Shown here: in pieces, positions 42,371 through 50,984 of the stretch | How the letters are laid out: every line of letters begins with the position of its first letter | Position numbering within the stretch: the stretch's first letter is position 1 | Source: Moorella glycerini | GTDB lineage: Bacteria > Bacillota > DSM-521 > Neomoorellales > Neomoorellaceae | Length of the DNA: 64,000 nt | NCBI RefSeq assembly: GCF_009735625.1 | Contig: NZ_CP046244.1 | Coordinates: 2,666,001 to 2,730,000 of the forward strand | Direction: 5' to 3' | The notes under the pieces: generated by a model | The model's input: only the letters and a program-made list of their open reading frames with translations | Told to the model about the DNA's origin: nothing | Database searches by the model: none | Program-made: the position numbers and the translations under genes

Positions 42371-45300
42371 ATGAGCATTAAAATCGGACGGAGGGAGTTT
42401 TTAAAAACCTCAGCCTTGTTGGGTGGTGCAGCCTTGTTAGCGGCTGAGGCCCCTTCTATGGCAGGTCAGAAAGGGAGTGTAGCGGCCAGCCCGAAAGGAA
42501 ACCAGGATGGCCAGTACGACCTAGCCCGGGCCGAGAATATGGTTTATGGTGTCTGCCTGCAGTGCAACACCCAATGCACGTTAAAGGGCAAACTGAGTAA
42601 TGGTGTCCTGGTCAAGCTGGATGGTAACCCCTACAGCCCGGTCAATTATTACCCCCAGATACCTTACAATACCTCCCCCGAGGTAGCGGCCAAAATTGAT
42701 GGCCGGCTTTGTCCCAAGGGCCAGGCCGGCGTCCAGACCCTGTATGACCCTTACCGGATTGTCAAAGTGCTCAAACGCAACGGCCCCCGGGGTTCCAATA
42801 GATGGAGAACCATTCCCTTTGATCAGGCCATTAAAGAGATTGTTAATGGCGGCAAGCTTTTTGCCGAAATCGGCGAGGACAGGATAGTACCAGGTTTTAA
42901 AGACGTTTTTGCCCTCAAAGATCCTGCAGTCTTCAAGGCGATGGCTGAAGATGCTGCCAGGGTGGCCAAGAAAGAGATGTCCCTGGCGGATTTCAAAACT
43001 AAACATGCCGCCAACCTGGATCTGTTACTTGATCCCGACCACCCGGATTTAGGCCCGAAAAATAACCAGTTTGTATTTATGGCCGGGCGTATTGAGCCGG
43101 GCCGCAGCGACTGGACCAAGCGCTTTGTCCTTAACAGCTTCGGTTCGGTTAACTGGTTCGAGCATACCACCATCTGCGAGCAGAGCCATCACGTGGCTTA
43201 CAAGTGGGCTGCGGCCCAGTACAGCGACGGCAAGTGGACACCGGGCCCAACCCACATGAAGCCCGATTTTCGCTGGTCGCGATTTGTCATTTTCTGGGGT
43301 ACCGGCGCCTTTGAGGCTAATTTCGGCCCCACGCCTATGGCCGAGCAGATTACCCGTTCCCTGGTAGAAAAGGGCCTGAAGATAGCCGTAGTGGACCCGC
43401 GTTTCTCCAAGACTGCCGCCCATGCCCACTGGTGGATACCTGTCAAGCCAGGCGGGGACCTGGCCCTGGCCCTGGCCATGATCCAGTGGATTATTGACAA
43501 CAAGCGCTATGACAGCAAGGCCCTGGAAAACGCCAACCTGGCGGCTGCCGCTAAGGACGGGGAAAAGTCCTGGACCAATGCCACCTGGCTGGTCAAAATC
43601 GATCCGGACGGCCAGCCGGGAGCTTTTTTAAGAGCCAGTGAGGCCGGCCTGGCTGACGCCGAAAAGGGCAAGGATCTCTTTGTTGTATCTCGCAACGGCC
43701 AACTGGTAGCCGTTAATCCCGAGGACAAGGATAAACCCGTTGAAGGCGATCTCTTTGTTACCACCGAGGTTAATGGCATCAAAGTTAAATCGGCCCTAAC
43801 AATCCTCAAGGAACAGGCCAGTTCCAGAAACCTGGAGGATCTGGCTGCCGAGGCCGGTATACCGGCCGACGCGATCGTTAATCTCGCCAGGGAATTTACC
43901 AGCTACGGCAAACAGGCCGCCATTGACTTCTACCGCGGGGCCGTCCAGCACACCAATGGCTATTACACCGCCCAGGCGATTATCATCCTTAACCTCCTCA
44001 TCGGCAATATGGACTGGCGTGGCGGGCTGACTGCGGGCGGCGGTTCCTGGGCCGCCGGCGGGGGCAAACCGGGCCAGCCCTTTGATCTCGGCAAGATGCA
44101 TACCGGGAAAATAACACCCTGGGGGATCAAGCTTACCCGTGAAGGCGCCTACTACGATCGCAGCACTTTGTTTAACGGCTTCCCGGCGGAAAGACCCTGG
44201 TTTCCCTTGACTTCCGATGTGTACCAGGAGATTATCCCGGCGGCCGGGGCAGGCTATCCTTATCCTATAAAAATCCTCTGGCTCCATATGGGTACCCCAG
44301 TCCTGGCGGCGCCGGCCGGAGCTGAACAGATTAAGATTTTATGCGATACTGAGCGCATACCGTTATTTATTGCCGACGATATTGTCATCGGCGAGACTTC
44401 TATGTATGCCGATTATATTTTCCCCGACCTCACTTATCTGGAACGCTGGGCCTTTCTGGGCGCCCCGCCTTCCACGACTACCAAAGTTACCAAGTTCCGC
44501 CAGCCCATCGCCGCTCCTATTCCCGAAACAGTCAAGGTTTTCGGGGAGGAGATGCCTGTTTCCGTCGAGGCGGTGATGCTGGCCATAGCGGAAGCTTTAG
44601 GGTTGCCGGGTTATGGAAAAGATGGTTTTGCACCCGGCTGGGACTTTAAAAGGCCGGAAGATTATTATCTCAAGGCGGCGGCCAACCTGGCCTACGGCGA
44701 TAAGCCCGGCGAAGAAGTCCCCGACGCCGACGACCGTGAACTGGCAGTTTTTAAAGCGGCACGCCGCCATTTGCCGCCGGCCGTATTTAATGAAGCCGCC
44801 TGGCGGCGGGCGGTGGGCGAAGACCGCTGGCGCAAAACCGTTTATGTCCTCAACCGCGGCGGCCGCTTTGAAGATGCTGCTAATACCTCTGCAAGCAAAT
44901 ACGTCGAGCATCCCTTCGGCAAGCTGATGAATATTTATGTTGAACCCGTGGCGACAACGCGGGACAGCATTACAGGCAAGTTGTTTGCTGGTGTGCCGCA
45001 GCTAGAGCCTATCCGCAACAGCGACGGGACGCCGGTACAGGATGAAGATTATCCCCTCCATCTCATAACCTTTAAGGAGATTTTTGGCGGCCAGTCGCGT
45101 ACGGCGGGCAACTACTGGGGACAAGTGGCCCTTTTACCGCAAAACTTTGTCTTAATGCACCGCTCTGACGGTGCCCGCCTGGGCCTGCGCGACGGCGACC
45201 GGGTAAAGCTTATCTCTCGAACCAACCCTGATGGTAAGCTGGACCTGGGCCCCGCCAGCGTTGAGGCGGTGCAGGGTAAAGTTAAACTTATCGAGGGGAT

Positions 45301-45529
45301 CAGGCCCGGTGTCATTGCCGCTTCCTGGCACTATGGCCACTGGGCCTACGGCGCCCGGGACGTCGTTATCGACGGCCGAGTTGTCAAAGGCGACGCGCGG
45401 CGAAGAGGAGGTCTGTGTCCCAATCCTGTGATGCTCCTCGATACGCGGATGAAAACCACCTGCCTGACCGATCCCATCGGCGGCAGCGCTTCCTTCTATG
45501 ATACGAAGGTTAAAGTGCAAAAAGTATAA
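42371..45529 (+). CDS. Molybdopterin oxidoreductase catalytic subunit (TtrA/SrdA/ArrA clade)
   Basis: The 1052-residue protein begins with a Tat signal (GRREFLKTSALLGGAALLAAEA). The [4Fe-4S] cysteines are in VCLQCNTQCTLKGKL with the fourth in RLCPKGQAG, followed by QTLYDPYRIVKVLKRNGPRGSNRWRTI, a hallmark of the tetrathionate/selenate/arsenate reductase clade. The probable molybdenum ligand is Cys in HTTICEQSHHVAY. The C-terminal molybdopterin domain ends near FYDTKVKVQKV. Length about 1050 is nearer TtrA/SrdA than ArrA (about 850). The electron acceptor cannot be decided from sequence. A strong terminator follows. Confidence 0.9.
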   Translation: MSIKIGRREFLKTSALLGGAALLAAEAPSMAGQKGSVAASPKGNQDGQYDLARAENMVYGVCLQCNTQCTLKGKLSNGVLVKLDGNPYSPVNYYPQIPYNTSPEVAAKIDGRLCPKGQAGVQTLYDPYRIVKVLKRNGPRGSNRWRTIPFDQAIKEIVNGGKLFAEIGEDRIVPGFKDVFALKDPAVFKAMAEDAARVAKKEMSLADFKTKHAANLDLLLDPDHPDLGPKNNQFVFMAGRIEPGRSDWTKRFVLNSFGSVNWFEHTTICEQSHHVAYKWAAAQYSDGKWTPGPTHMKPDFRWSRFVIFWGTGAFEANFGPTPMAEQITRSLVEKGLKIAVVDPRFSKTAAHAHWWIPVKPGGDLALALAMIQWIIDNKRYDSKALENANLAAAAKDGEKSWTNATWLVKIDPDGQPGAFLRASEAGLADAEKGKDLFVVSRNGQLVAVNPEDKDKPVEGDLFVTTEVNGIKVKSALTILKEQASSRNLEDLAAEAGIPADAIVNLAREFTSYGKQAAIDFYRGAVQHTNGYYTAQAIIILNLLIGNMDWRGGLTAGGGSWAAGGGKPGQPFDLGKMHTGKITPWGIKLTREGAYYDRSTLFNGFPAERPWFPLTSDVYQEIIPAAGAGYPYPIKILWLHMGTPVLAAPAGAEQIKILCDTERIPLFIADDIVIGETSMYADYIFPDLTYLERWAFLGAPPSTTTKVTKFRQPIAAPIPETVKVFGEEMPVSVEAVMLAIAEALGLPGYGKDGFAPGWDFKRPEDYYLKAAANLAYGDKPGEEVPDADDRELAVFKAARRHLPPAVFNEAAWRRAVGEDRWRKTVYVLNRGGRFEDAANTSASKYVEHPFGKLMNIYVEPVATTRDSITGKLFAGVPQLEPIRNSDGTPVQDEDYPLHLITFKEIFGGQSRTAGNYWGQVALLPQNFVLMHRSDGARLGLRDGDRVKLISRTNPDGKLDLGPASVEAVQGKVKLIEGIRPGVIAASWHYGHWAYGARDVVIDGRVVKGDARRRGGLCPNPVMLLDTRMKTTCLTDPIGGSASFYDTKVKVQKV

Positions 45530-45617
45530 AGACCTGGTACAGCAACTCTTGTTTATAGGCGGTAGGTTCGTCCACAAGTGGATCTTTCTCTAGGTAAACA
45601 AACGCCAGGGCCGGGAG

Positions 45618-45670
45618 AATAAAAATAACGGAGACGGGTGATGAGCCCTTCTCCGTTATTTTTATTCCTT
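45618..45670. terminator. Strong bidirectional terminator after the molybdoenzyme operon
   Basis: AATAAAAATAACGGAGA (45618-45634) and its exact complement (45650-45666) form a 17-bp stem. It ends the molybdoenzyme operon and, before the IS insertion, would also have ended the converging DUF169 operon. Confidence 0.9.
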
Positions 45671-45721
45671 GGGGAGATGTTACCGCAGGTCGATGCTTTT
45701 TAATTCCCGCAACCGCTGAAG

Positions 45722-47658
45722 CCCGAGTTCGACAGTTGCTAGGTGAATAATAAGCGCAACAGCTTGTTGCGCAAGGGTTTCAGGGATCGGCTTTTTGGGC
45801 GCGTGTTACTAGGGACCCTTTCTGGCCTTTGTTTCGACCGCGATTATTTGCGGCGGTTCCTTTATCCCAAGGGTCTTGAAGATATGCTGCTGTGGCGGGG
45901 TTGTTTCCGTCCTTTGGAGTACCCTGCCCTCAGGACCAACAAATTCGCCCAGGTGCATGCGTTCCAGGGTCTGGCGGATGTTCCGCCAGCTATCCTGCAC
46001 TTTCGTTTCAGCTACCCGGATTAGGAGCAGTCCCAGCCAGCACAGGAGGACGTGAGCATGGATGCGGTCGCTCAGGCGATGATAGACCGGCCGCAGCTCT
46101 AAGGACTGCTTCATGGTGCGGAAGGCATCCTCTACCTCAAGCAGTTGCTTGTAGCCGAGGGCCACGTCTTCAGCACTTATGGTATCGTCCGAGGTTCTTA
46201 AAAGGTATTTGCCGTCCAGCTTCTCTTCAGCTTTCACCCTGGCCGCATCGATATAGGGTTGTCCCTTCTTGTCGGTCTTGAGATAGCGGCCATAAGTGGG
46301 ATGGGCAATGAGCTGGCAGCAGGCTTTAGTATGGGGTTCGCCTTTGAGGTCCCCAATGGCCGCTAATTCTTCCTTGAGGCGGGCCAGGATTTTCTCCCGC
46401 TCCAGTCTGTCTTTTTCTGCTTCTTTAGGGTTACGTACCAGGATATATCGTACCCTTTTTTCGCCGTCGCCGACGATAACTTCTTTAACTTCAAGGTTAT
46501 CCTTGACAGTTTTGTAACGGCCCGGCCGGGCAAGGGCCTCTGCCACCGTATCCTTGCCGCTGCGCATCTTTTCGCCGGCAATGTAGTGGCCGCCGGCGCG
46601 CTGGAGGTAACGAAGGTTGTCTTCCGAAGCAAAACCGCGGTCGACAACAGTAATGACCCGGCCCAGTTGCCAGCCCACCAGGTCCTTTTTGACTTGCTCG
46701 ATTACCGCCATGTCGGCGGTGTTACCCGGCCAGACCCAGCAGCGTACCGGCAGGCCCTCCCTGGTGACAGCCAGGCCGATTACCACCTGGGGTAAATCCG
46801 GCCGGTGGTCCTTGGAGTTGCCTTTACGCCGAAGGTGCTGCTTATGGTCCTCCGGATTATCCTCCTCTTCCACTTCAAAGTAGGTGGAGGTGGTATCGAA
46901 GTACAGGAGATCGACTTCCAGGTTGAAGAGGTGGGCCACGGAGAAGAAGATATCCTTTTGCAGTTCTTCAGCAGCCTCCAGTAAGAAGTCCATGGCTCGG
47001 TAAAGGTTTTGCACCGGCACGTCCGGGAGGCCGGGAATGAAAACATCGTGGCTGACCCAATCCTCGGTCTTAAGTTTACTGGCCGGGTTCAAAGCCCGGT
47101 TGGCTACCATAGCGAAGATGGCTCGTTCTACCGGCGCCTGGAACTTACGTTTGGCCAGCAGCCCGGCTAAAACGCGGTTGATACCCAGCTGGTTCCAGAG
47201 CTCGTTTAACACCCAGGCGCCACCTATAGGCCGGCTGGAGACAAAAGTTAGGGGAGCGCTGCCGTTTAACTCTGCCTGGGTGCGTAAAGCCTCTTCCGGT
47301 CCCAAAAAACGCGTAATACTCTTTACCAGGCGGACCAGGGCTTCCCGGTCTACATCCTCTTCGCGGCCGAAGTTGAAGAGTACTTTGGCTTTCGGGTAGC
47401 CGGCCTTGGGGTCCCAGACGTTGTGGGCAAGCTGGATATAACGGACAACAGAGCCGTCCTTGTTTTTGCGGGAAATAGTTCTTATGTACATGTCTATATT
47501 ATAGCGCATGTACTACATTACCATCAAGTTTTAATCCCGAAATCGTGTGCCTATGTGATTTTTGATTTTTGAGCTCTCCCAAGATCGGGAAACGTTGATT
47601 TATAAGGGTTCTTCATCTGAAAAGCAGTCATTTTTGCCTAGCAACTGTCGAACTCGGG
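45722..47658 (-). mobile_element. IS1634-family element, complete
   Basis: The 1937-bp element has perfect 22-bp terminal inverted repeats (45722-45743 and 47637-47658, inner sequence ...TTCGACAGTTGC...) and a 5-bp target duplication TGAAG (45717-45721 and 47659-47663). It contains one transposase gene on the minus strand. It is inserted into the end of the DUF169 gene. Perfect ends and duplication point to a recent event. Confidence 0.9.
45809..47491 (-). CDS. IS1634-family transposase
   Basis: The 560-residue DDE transposase has LYFDTTSTYFE with the first Asp, RPDLPQVVIGLAVTREGLPVRCWVWPGNTAD, VVDRGFASEDNLRYL with the second Asp, and YKQLLEVEDAFRTMKQSLELRPVYHRLSDRIHAHVLLCWLGLLL with the catalytic Glu in VEDAF. 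ATG 47491 gives MYIRTISRKNKDGS; an upstream in-frame ATG at 47509 is possible. The frame is intact. Confidence 0.9.
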   Translation of the reverse strand: MYIRTISRKNKDGSVVRYIQLAHNVWDPKAGYPKAKVLFNFGREEDVDREALVRLVKSITRFLGPEEALRTQAELNGSAPLTFVSSRPIGGAWVLNELWNQLGINRVLAGLLAKRKFQAPVERAIFAMVANRALNPASKLKTEDWVSHDVFIPGLPDVPVQNLYRAMDFLLEAAEELQKDIFFSVAHLFNLEVDLLYFDTTSTYFEVEEEDNPEDHKQHLRRKGNSKDHRPDLPQVVIGLAVTREGLPVRCWVWPGNTADMAVIEQVKKDLVGWQLGRVITVVDRGFASEDNLRYLQRAGGHYIAGEKMRSGKDTVAEALARPGRYKTVKDNLEVKEVIVGDGEKRVRYILVRNPKEAEKDRLEREKILARLKEELAAIGDLKGEPHTKACCQLIAHPTYGRYLKTDKKGQPYIDAARVKAEEKLDGKYLLRTSDDTISAEDVALGYKQLLEVEDAFRTMKQSLELRPVYHRLSDRIHAHVLLCWLGLLLIRVAETKVQDSWRNIRQTLERMHLGEFVGPEGRVLQRTETTPPQQHIFKTLGIKEPPQIIAVETKARKGP

Positions 47659-48382
47659 TGAAGGAATGAAAGGCTTGCTTGGATCTGGCCCTAATCATCG
47701 GTTTGCAAGATAATTTCTCGAGATTTTCAACAATACCATTCAGTTGGCCAAAGGGTATTCCTAATAAATTTTCGCTGTCTTCAATGTTGGTCGCCTCCCG
47801 GCAACCGAAACAACCCAGGCTGCAATTTATTTTTCCTGTCACAAAGGGGATTACCGTTGCATCAACGCATGTTGCCTGGAATATTGCCGAGTTAAATTCT
47901 AGCCGTTCGCCGGTTTCATAGATAGAAGCCAGTGCCAGCCACATGAGATGCTCTGGCAAGGATTCCACTACCACGACATCCGGCTGGATTTCAATACTTG
48001 CCAGCGGGCTTAAAACAACGCCCCGGTATTCTCCCGGGTTCAGCCTGGTCATGCCGCCCATGGCATTCTTGCCTGCTTCTGGAGTCGCAAAAAGGCCCAT
48101 GTTGTAAAGCATCTGGCCTGTTGCTAGTACTTCCGGCAAGGGCTTTAAGCCAAAGGCGGCTGCCGAGGCCGGGCAGGAGATATTTTCGGCCGTTATCAGT
48201 ATCTTTTCACCGTTTCCCGCTCGCATCAATGCTTGGCAGTATCTGGTTTTGGTTTCCCCGTCATATTGATCTTTAAGGACCTGCTTATCCGCATCCTTGA
48301 TAAATTTAACGCCTACCGGTTCCCTTTTGAGGTTTAAGATTTCTTTCATTTTCGAAGCCAATTCGGCAGGACCGGCCATCAT
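47600..48382 (-). CDS. DUF169-family protein with IS-derived C-terminus
   Basis: The protein has DUF169 features: ELASKMKEILNLKREPVGVKFI, RYCQALMRAGNGEKILITAENISCPASAAAFGLKPLPE and CSLGCFGCREATNI. DUF169 members occur with metal and methanogenic or acetogenic enzymes, but the biochemistry is unknown to me. ATG 48382 follows AAAGGGAGGGAAC. The IS end cuts the gene after ...KQAFHSF. The last 19 residues (TRVRQLLGKNDCF...) are encoded by the IS, while the native end, SGCGN-stop, lies beyond the element at 45700-45716. Most of the protein is unchanged, so it may still work. Confidence 0.85.
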   Translation of the reverse strand: MMAGPAELASKMKEILNLKREPVGVKFIKDADKQVLKDQYDGETKTRYCQALMRAGNGEKILITAENISCPASAAAFGLKPLPEVLATGQMLYNMGLFATPEAGKNAMGGMTRLNPGEYRGVVLSPLASIEIQPDVVVVESLPEHLMWLALASIYETGERLEFNSAIFQATCVDATVIPFVTGKINCSLGCFGCREATNIEDSENLLGIPFGQLNGIVENLEKLSCKPMIRARSKQAFHSFTRVRQLLGKNDCFSDEEPL

Positions 48383-48393
48383 GTTCCCTCCCT

Positions 48394-48744
48394 TTACAAA
48401 TTTTTCCTCTCGCACAATCTTTTATTTTTTTCCATTTCCGAGAGCCTTTCCAGGTCCTTAAGGGCGGCGGGATACTCTTGAATATGGGAAATGATTTTTT
48501 CTAAAATCTCTTTGGATAACTGGTTGTCAATCCTTAGATGATAAAAAATCCACTGCCCTTGCCGCTCGTCCCTTACATATCCTAAATCCCGCAATTTGGC
48601 GAGGTGCCTAGAAACTTTGGGTTGAGAAACCTGTAATATATTGGATATTTCACAGACGCACAGCTCTTTGCGGTAAAGCAGCAGCAAAATTCTCAGCCTT
48701 GTTTCATCAGCCAAGATCTTGAATAACTCCTGTAAACGGTCCAT
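48394..48744 (-). CDS. arsR: ArsR-family metalloregulator
   Basis: The 116-residue winged-helix repressor has the start DRLQELFKILADETRLRILLLLYRKELCVCEISNILQVSQPKVSRHLAKLRDLGYVRDERQGQWIFYHL. ELCVCE corresponds to the ELCVC(D/E)L arsenite/antimonite site of classical ArsR. It lies between the DGC gene (12-base gap upstream) and DUF169, forming one operon. Candidate operators are at 49147-49168 and 62288-62309. Confidence 0.93.
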   Translation of the reverse strand: MDRLQELFKILADETRLRILLLLYRKELCVCEISNILQVSQPKVSRHLAKLRDLGYVRDERQGQWIFYHLRIDNQLSKEILEKIISHIQEYPAALKDLERLSEMEKNKRLCERKNL

Positions 48745-48755
48745 AGCTCACTCTC

Positions 48756-49124
48756 TTAGCTTGCAAAATACTTTTCTATGCTATTTTTTACCTTTGCTTC
48801 CACTTCGTCCATACCTGTTTCATCGGCGAAGTTTTTGTTTTTAGCAATGCCGAAATCGCCGGTCAGGACAATTTCTTCATAATCAGTAATGCCTACTTTA
48901 TCAAGGGCTTTAGAGGAACACTTCATGGGACAACCGTTTAAAGCAATAAAATGGTCATTGGCCTTGGCCATATCAATGATTGAAGGAATTGCCAGAGGAA
49001 GACCCAGGGAACATACCATGCTGATTTTTTCGTTGTCTACAAATTTGAGGGCTACTTTATGAGTCATATTTCCCACATTACAGGCGCCCTGACAGGGTAG
49101 AATACCTAATTTACGCGTAGCCAT
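48756..49124 (-). CDS. DGC-type putative zinc-binding protein, copy 1
   Basis: The 122-residue protein shows LGILPCQGACNVGNMTHKVAL, MVCSLGLPL and FIALNGCPMKCSSKALDKVGI: several conserved cysteines (about residues 10, 14, 38, 64 and 68), as in the DGC domain family thought to bind zinc. These genes often accompany ArsR and arsenic or metal genes. It is the first gene of the ArsR operon, 132 bases downstream of the operator. Function is unknown. Confidence 0.85.
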   Translation of the reverse strand: MATRKLGILPCQGACNVGNMTHKVALKFVDNEKISMVCSLGLPLAIPSIIDMAKANDHFIALNGCPMKCSSKALDKVGITDYEEIVLTGDFGIAKNKNFADETGMDEVEAKVKNSIEKYFAS

Positions 49125-49146
49125 TTTTAATTCCCCCTAAAAAATA

Positions 49147-49200
49147 TATATACGTATATCAGTATATAAGTATAATAAACTTTAGCTTAGGAATTGTCAA
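49147..49200 (-). promoter_or_regulatory. Promoter and candidate ArsR operator of the DGC-arsR-DUF169 operon
   Basis: On the minus strand, TTGACA (49195-49200) and TATTAT (49172-49177) are spaced by 17 bases. Just downstream lies the palindrome-rich 22-bp site (49147-49168) containing CTGATATACG. The nearly same site follows the promoter at 62258. Confidence 0.75.
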
Positions 49201-49303
49201 GTAGAAAGTGTAAATGAATTGATGTTGTTTATAATGTGCCTTTATAGGAAAATAATAATAAGCTACTTTATTATAGCGGAATTATAGCAAAGGAGCTGGT
49301 ACC

Positions 49304-49474
49304 ATGGGTAAAGTTTTGATTGCCCTCAACGAGGAAGAGCAGCTAATGCTGCAACGCATCTGCCTGGATAAAGATGCCGAAGAGGCCCTGGAATTCGTAT
49401 TGCAGAAAATCGCCCCCAAGATACCCAAAAAAATTCCCTGCCTGGCGGGAGTGCTGATGCAACCCGAAAGGTAG
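49304..49474 (+). CDS. Conserved small protein of 56 residues, unknown function
   Basis: The short frame starts MGKVLIALNEEEQLMLQRIC and continues with KDAEEALEFVLQKIAPKIPKKIPCLAGVL. AAAGGAGCTGG lies 7-9 bases upstream of ATG 49304. A damaged paralogue sits at 36870. The composition suggests a small amphipathic helical protein with two cysteines. I know no function. It stands next to the rSAM pair and divergent from the ArsR operon. Confidence 0.6.
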   Translation: MGKVLIALNEEEQLMLQRICLDKDAEEALEFVLQKIAPKIPKKIPCLAGVLMQPER

Positions 49475-49521
49475 GAGGGCGAGTTAGAAGGTTTTAATAA
49501 GAAGATGGCAGCAAAATCCCC

Positions 49522-49549
49522 TTGACTTTTAAAATCACCATAATATAAT
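49522..49549 (+). promoter_or_regulatory. Promoter for the radical SAM pair
   Basis: TTGACT (49522-49527) and TATAAT (49544-49549) are spaced by 16 bases. They precede GGAGGGAGG and ATG 49594. Confidence 0.6.
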
Positions 49550-49625
49550 ATAACCAAAAAATTAATTAGTTATCAACTTATGGAGGGAGGACAATGAAAA
49601 CGGCTATTTCTTTTTTGGCGAGGCT

Positions 49626-50933
49626 TTGGTTAAGCAAGGGCTCAGTTACATTGAACGGGAACCGGAGAAAAACCTTGCCAAGCTGTTAAATTGGGCCGAG
49701 CACCTGGCGCCGCATCCGGTACATAAAGATCAGATTCGTAGGGCCAAAGATGTCTTAAGCGACCCGGAGAGCAACTGGCATCAATTAGTAATGCGGGTTT
49801 TTAAGGAGTTAAATCCCAGGGCGCGCCAGAAAGTGATCACCAATTTTTTATTAAATTCCTGGCTAATTGGTATTCCCAGGCAACGGGCTATATCGGAAAA
49901 AGAAGATTTTAATGTTCCTTATGCGATTCTTGTGGATCTTACTGCGCGGTGTAATCTGCGCTGCCGCGGCTGCTGGGCCGGGGATTATGAACAGGGTTAT
50001 CAATTAGAACTGGATTTGGTTGAACGCTTGTTAAAAGAAGCCCAGGAGCTGGGGATCTACTTTTTGGTATTGTCTGGTGGCGAGCCGCTGGTGAGGACGA
50101 GCGATGTCCTGTATCTGGCCTCTACTTTCCCGGAAATGGTCTTTCATGTTTATACCAACGGGACTTTGATAAGTGAACAAATGGCTGATAATGTAGCGAC
50201 CCTTGGCAACCTGACTTTTGCCATCAGTTTGGAGGGTTTTGAAGAACAGACAGATGAACGCCGCGGAAAAGGGGTATATAAAAAAGTAATGCGGGCTATG
50301 GACATCTTGCGGGAGCGGGGTATTCCCTTCGGCTTTTCCGCAACGTATACCCGCGAAAATACCGAAGCTATTGCCAGCGATGCCTTTGTTGATTTAATGA
50401 TAGATAAGGGATGCTTATTTGGCTGGCTTTTTACGTATGTGCCGGTAGGACGCGATGCCGATCTGGAGTTGATGGCCACACCGTGGCAAAGGGCCTTAAT
50501 GTTCTCCAGGGTCCAAACCTGGCGGCAAACAAAGCCGATAGCAGTTTTTGATTTCTGGAACGATGGCGCGCTTACCGGTGGTTGCATAGCCGGCGGGCGG
50601 CGCTATTTCCATATCAATGCTGCCGGTGAGGTTGAACCTTGCGCCTTTATTCACTACAGTACGGTTAATATTCGCGACGTATCCCTGCGCGAAGCCCTGC
50701 GCTCGCCGCTAATGCGGGCTTATCAGAAACGCCAGCCTTTTAATTCCAATATGTTGCGACCGTGCCCGTTAATTGATAACCCCCAGTCTCTGGCAGATAT
50801 TATCGCGGAAACAGGGGCTATTAACACCCAGAGTCATGCTGTGAACGCAAAAGTTATGGCCGATTCCCTGATGGACTATGCTTCCGCCTGGGGAAAGCTT
50901 GCTGATGAATTGTGGGAAAAATATTCCGGGTAA
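49626..50933 (+). CDS. Radical SAM protein, start region frameshifted
   Basis: The 435-residue frame holds a radical SAM core, with the cluster motif CNLRCRGCW (about residue 110), the LVLSGGEPLV motif and a C-terminal cysteine region (GGCIAGGRRYFHINAAGEVEPCAF ... RPCPLID) for a second cluster. The natural start is ATG 49594 behind GGAGGGAGG. From there the frame reads MKTAISF and is lost in a T6 run (49611-49616). With a seventh T it becomes FFGEALVKQGL and joins the present frame. TTG 49626 is the fallback start. Substrate is unknown; HpnH-like family is a possibility. Confidence 0.85.
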   Translation: MVKQGLSYIEREPEKNLAKLLNWAEHLAPHPVHKDQIRRAKDVLSDPESNWHQLVMRVFKELNPRARQKVITNFLLNSWLIGIPRQRAISEKEDFNVPYAILVDLTARCNLRCRGCWAGDYEQGYQLELDLVERLLKEAQELGIYFLVLSGGEPLVRTSDVLYLASTFPEMVFHVYTNGTLISEQMADNVATLGNLTFAISLEGFEEQTDERRGKGVYKKVMRAMDILRERGIPFGFSATYTRENTEAIASDAFVDLMIDKGCLFGWLFTYVPVGRDADLELMATPWQRALMFSRVQTWRQTKPIAVFDFWNDGALTGGCIAGGRRYFHINAAGEVEPCAFIHYSTVNIRDVSLREALRSPLMRAYQKRQPFNSNMLRPCPLIDNPQSLADIIAETGAINTQSHAVNAKVMADSLMDYASAWGKLADELWEKYSG

Positions 50934-50984
50934 CAGTAAGCGGGCAAGCGACAATAGTTAAACCTGAAAACCGGGAAGGGCAGG

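Noticed and set aside
45754-45772. GCGCAACA/TGTTGCGC palindrome as an independent regulatory site
   Set aside because: It lies inside the IS1634 element between its end and the transposase stop, so it is best seen as part of the IS, perhaps its terminator.
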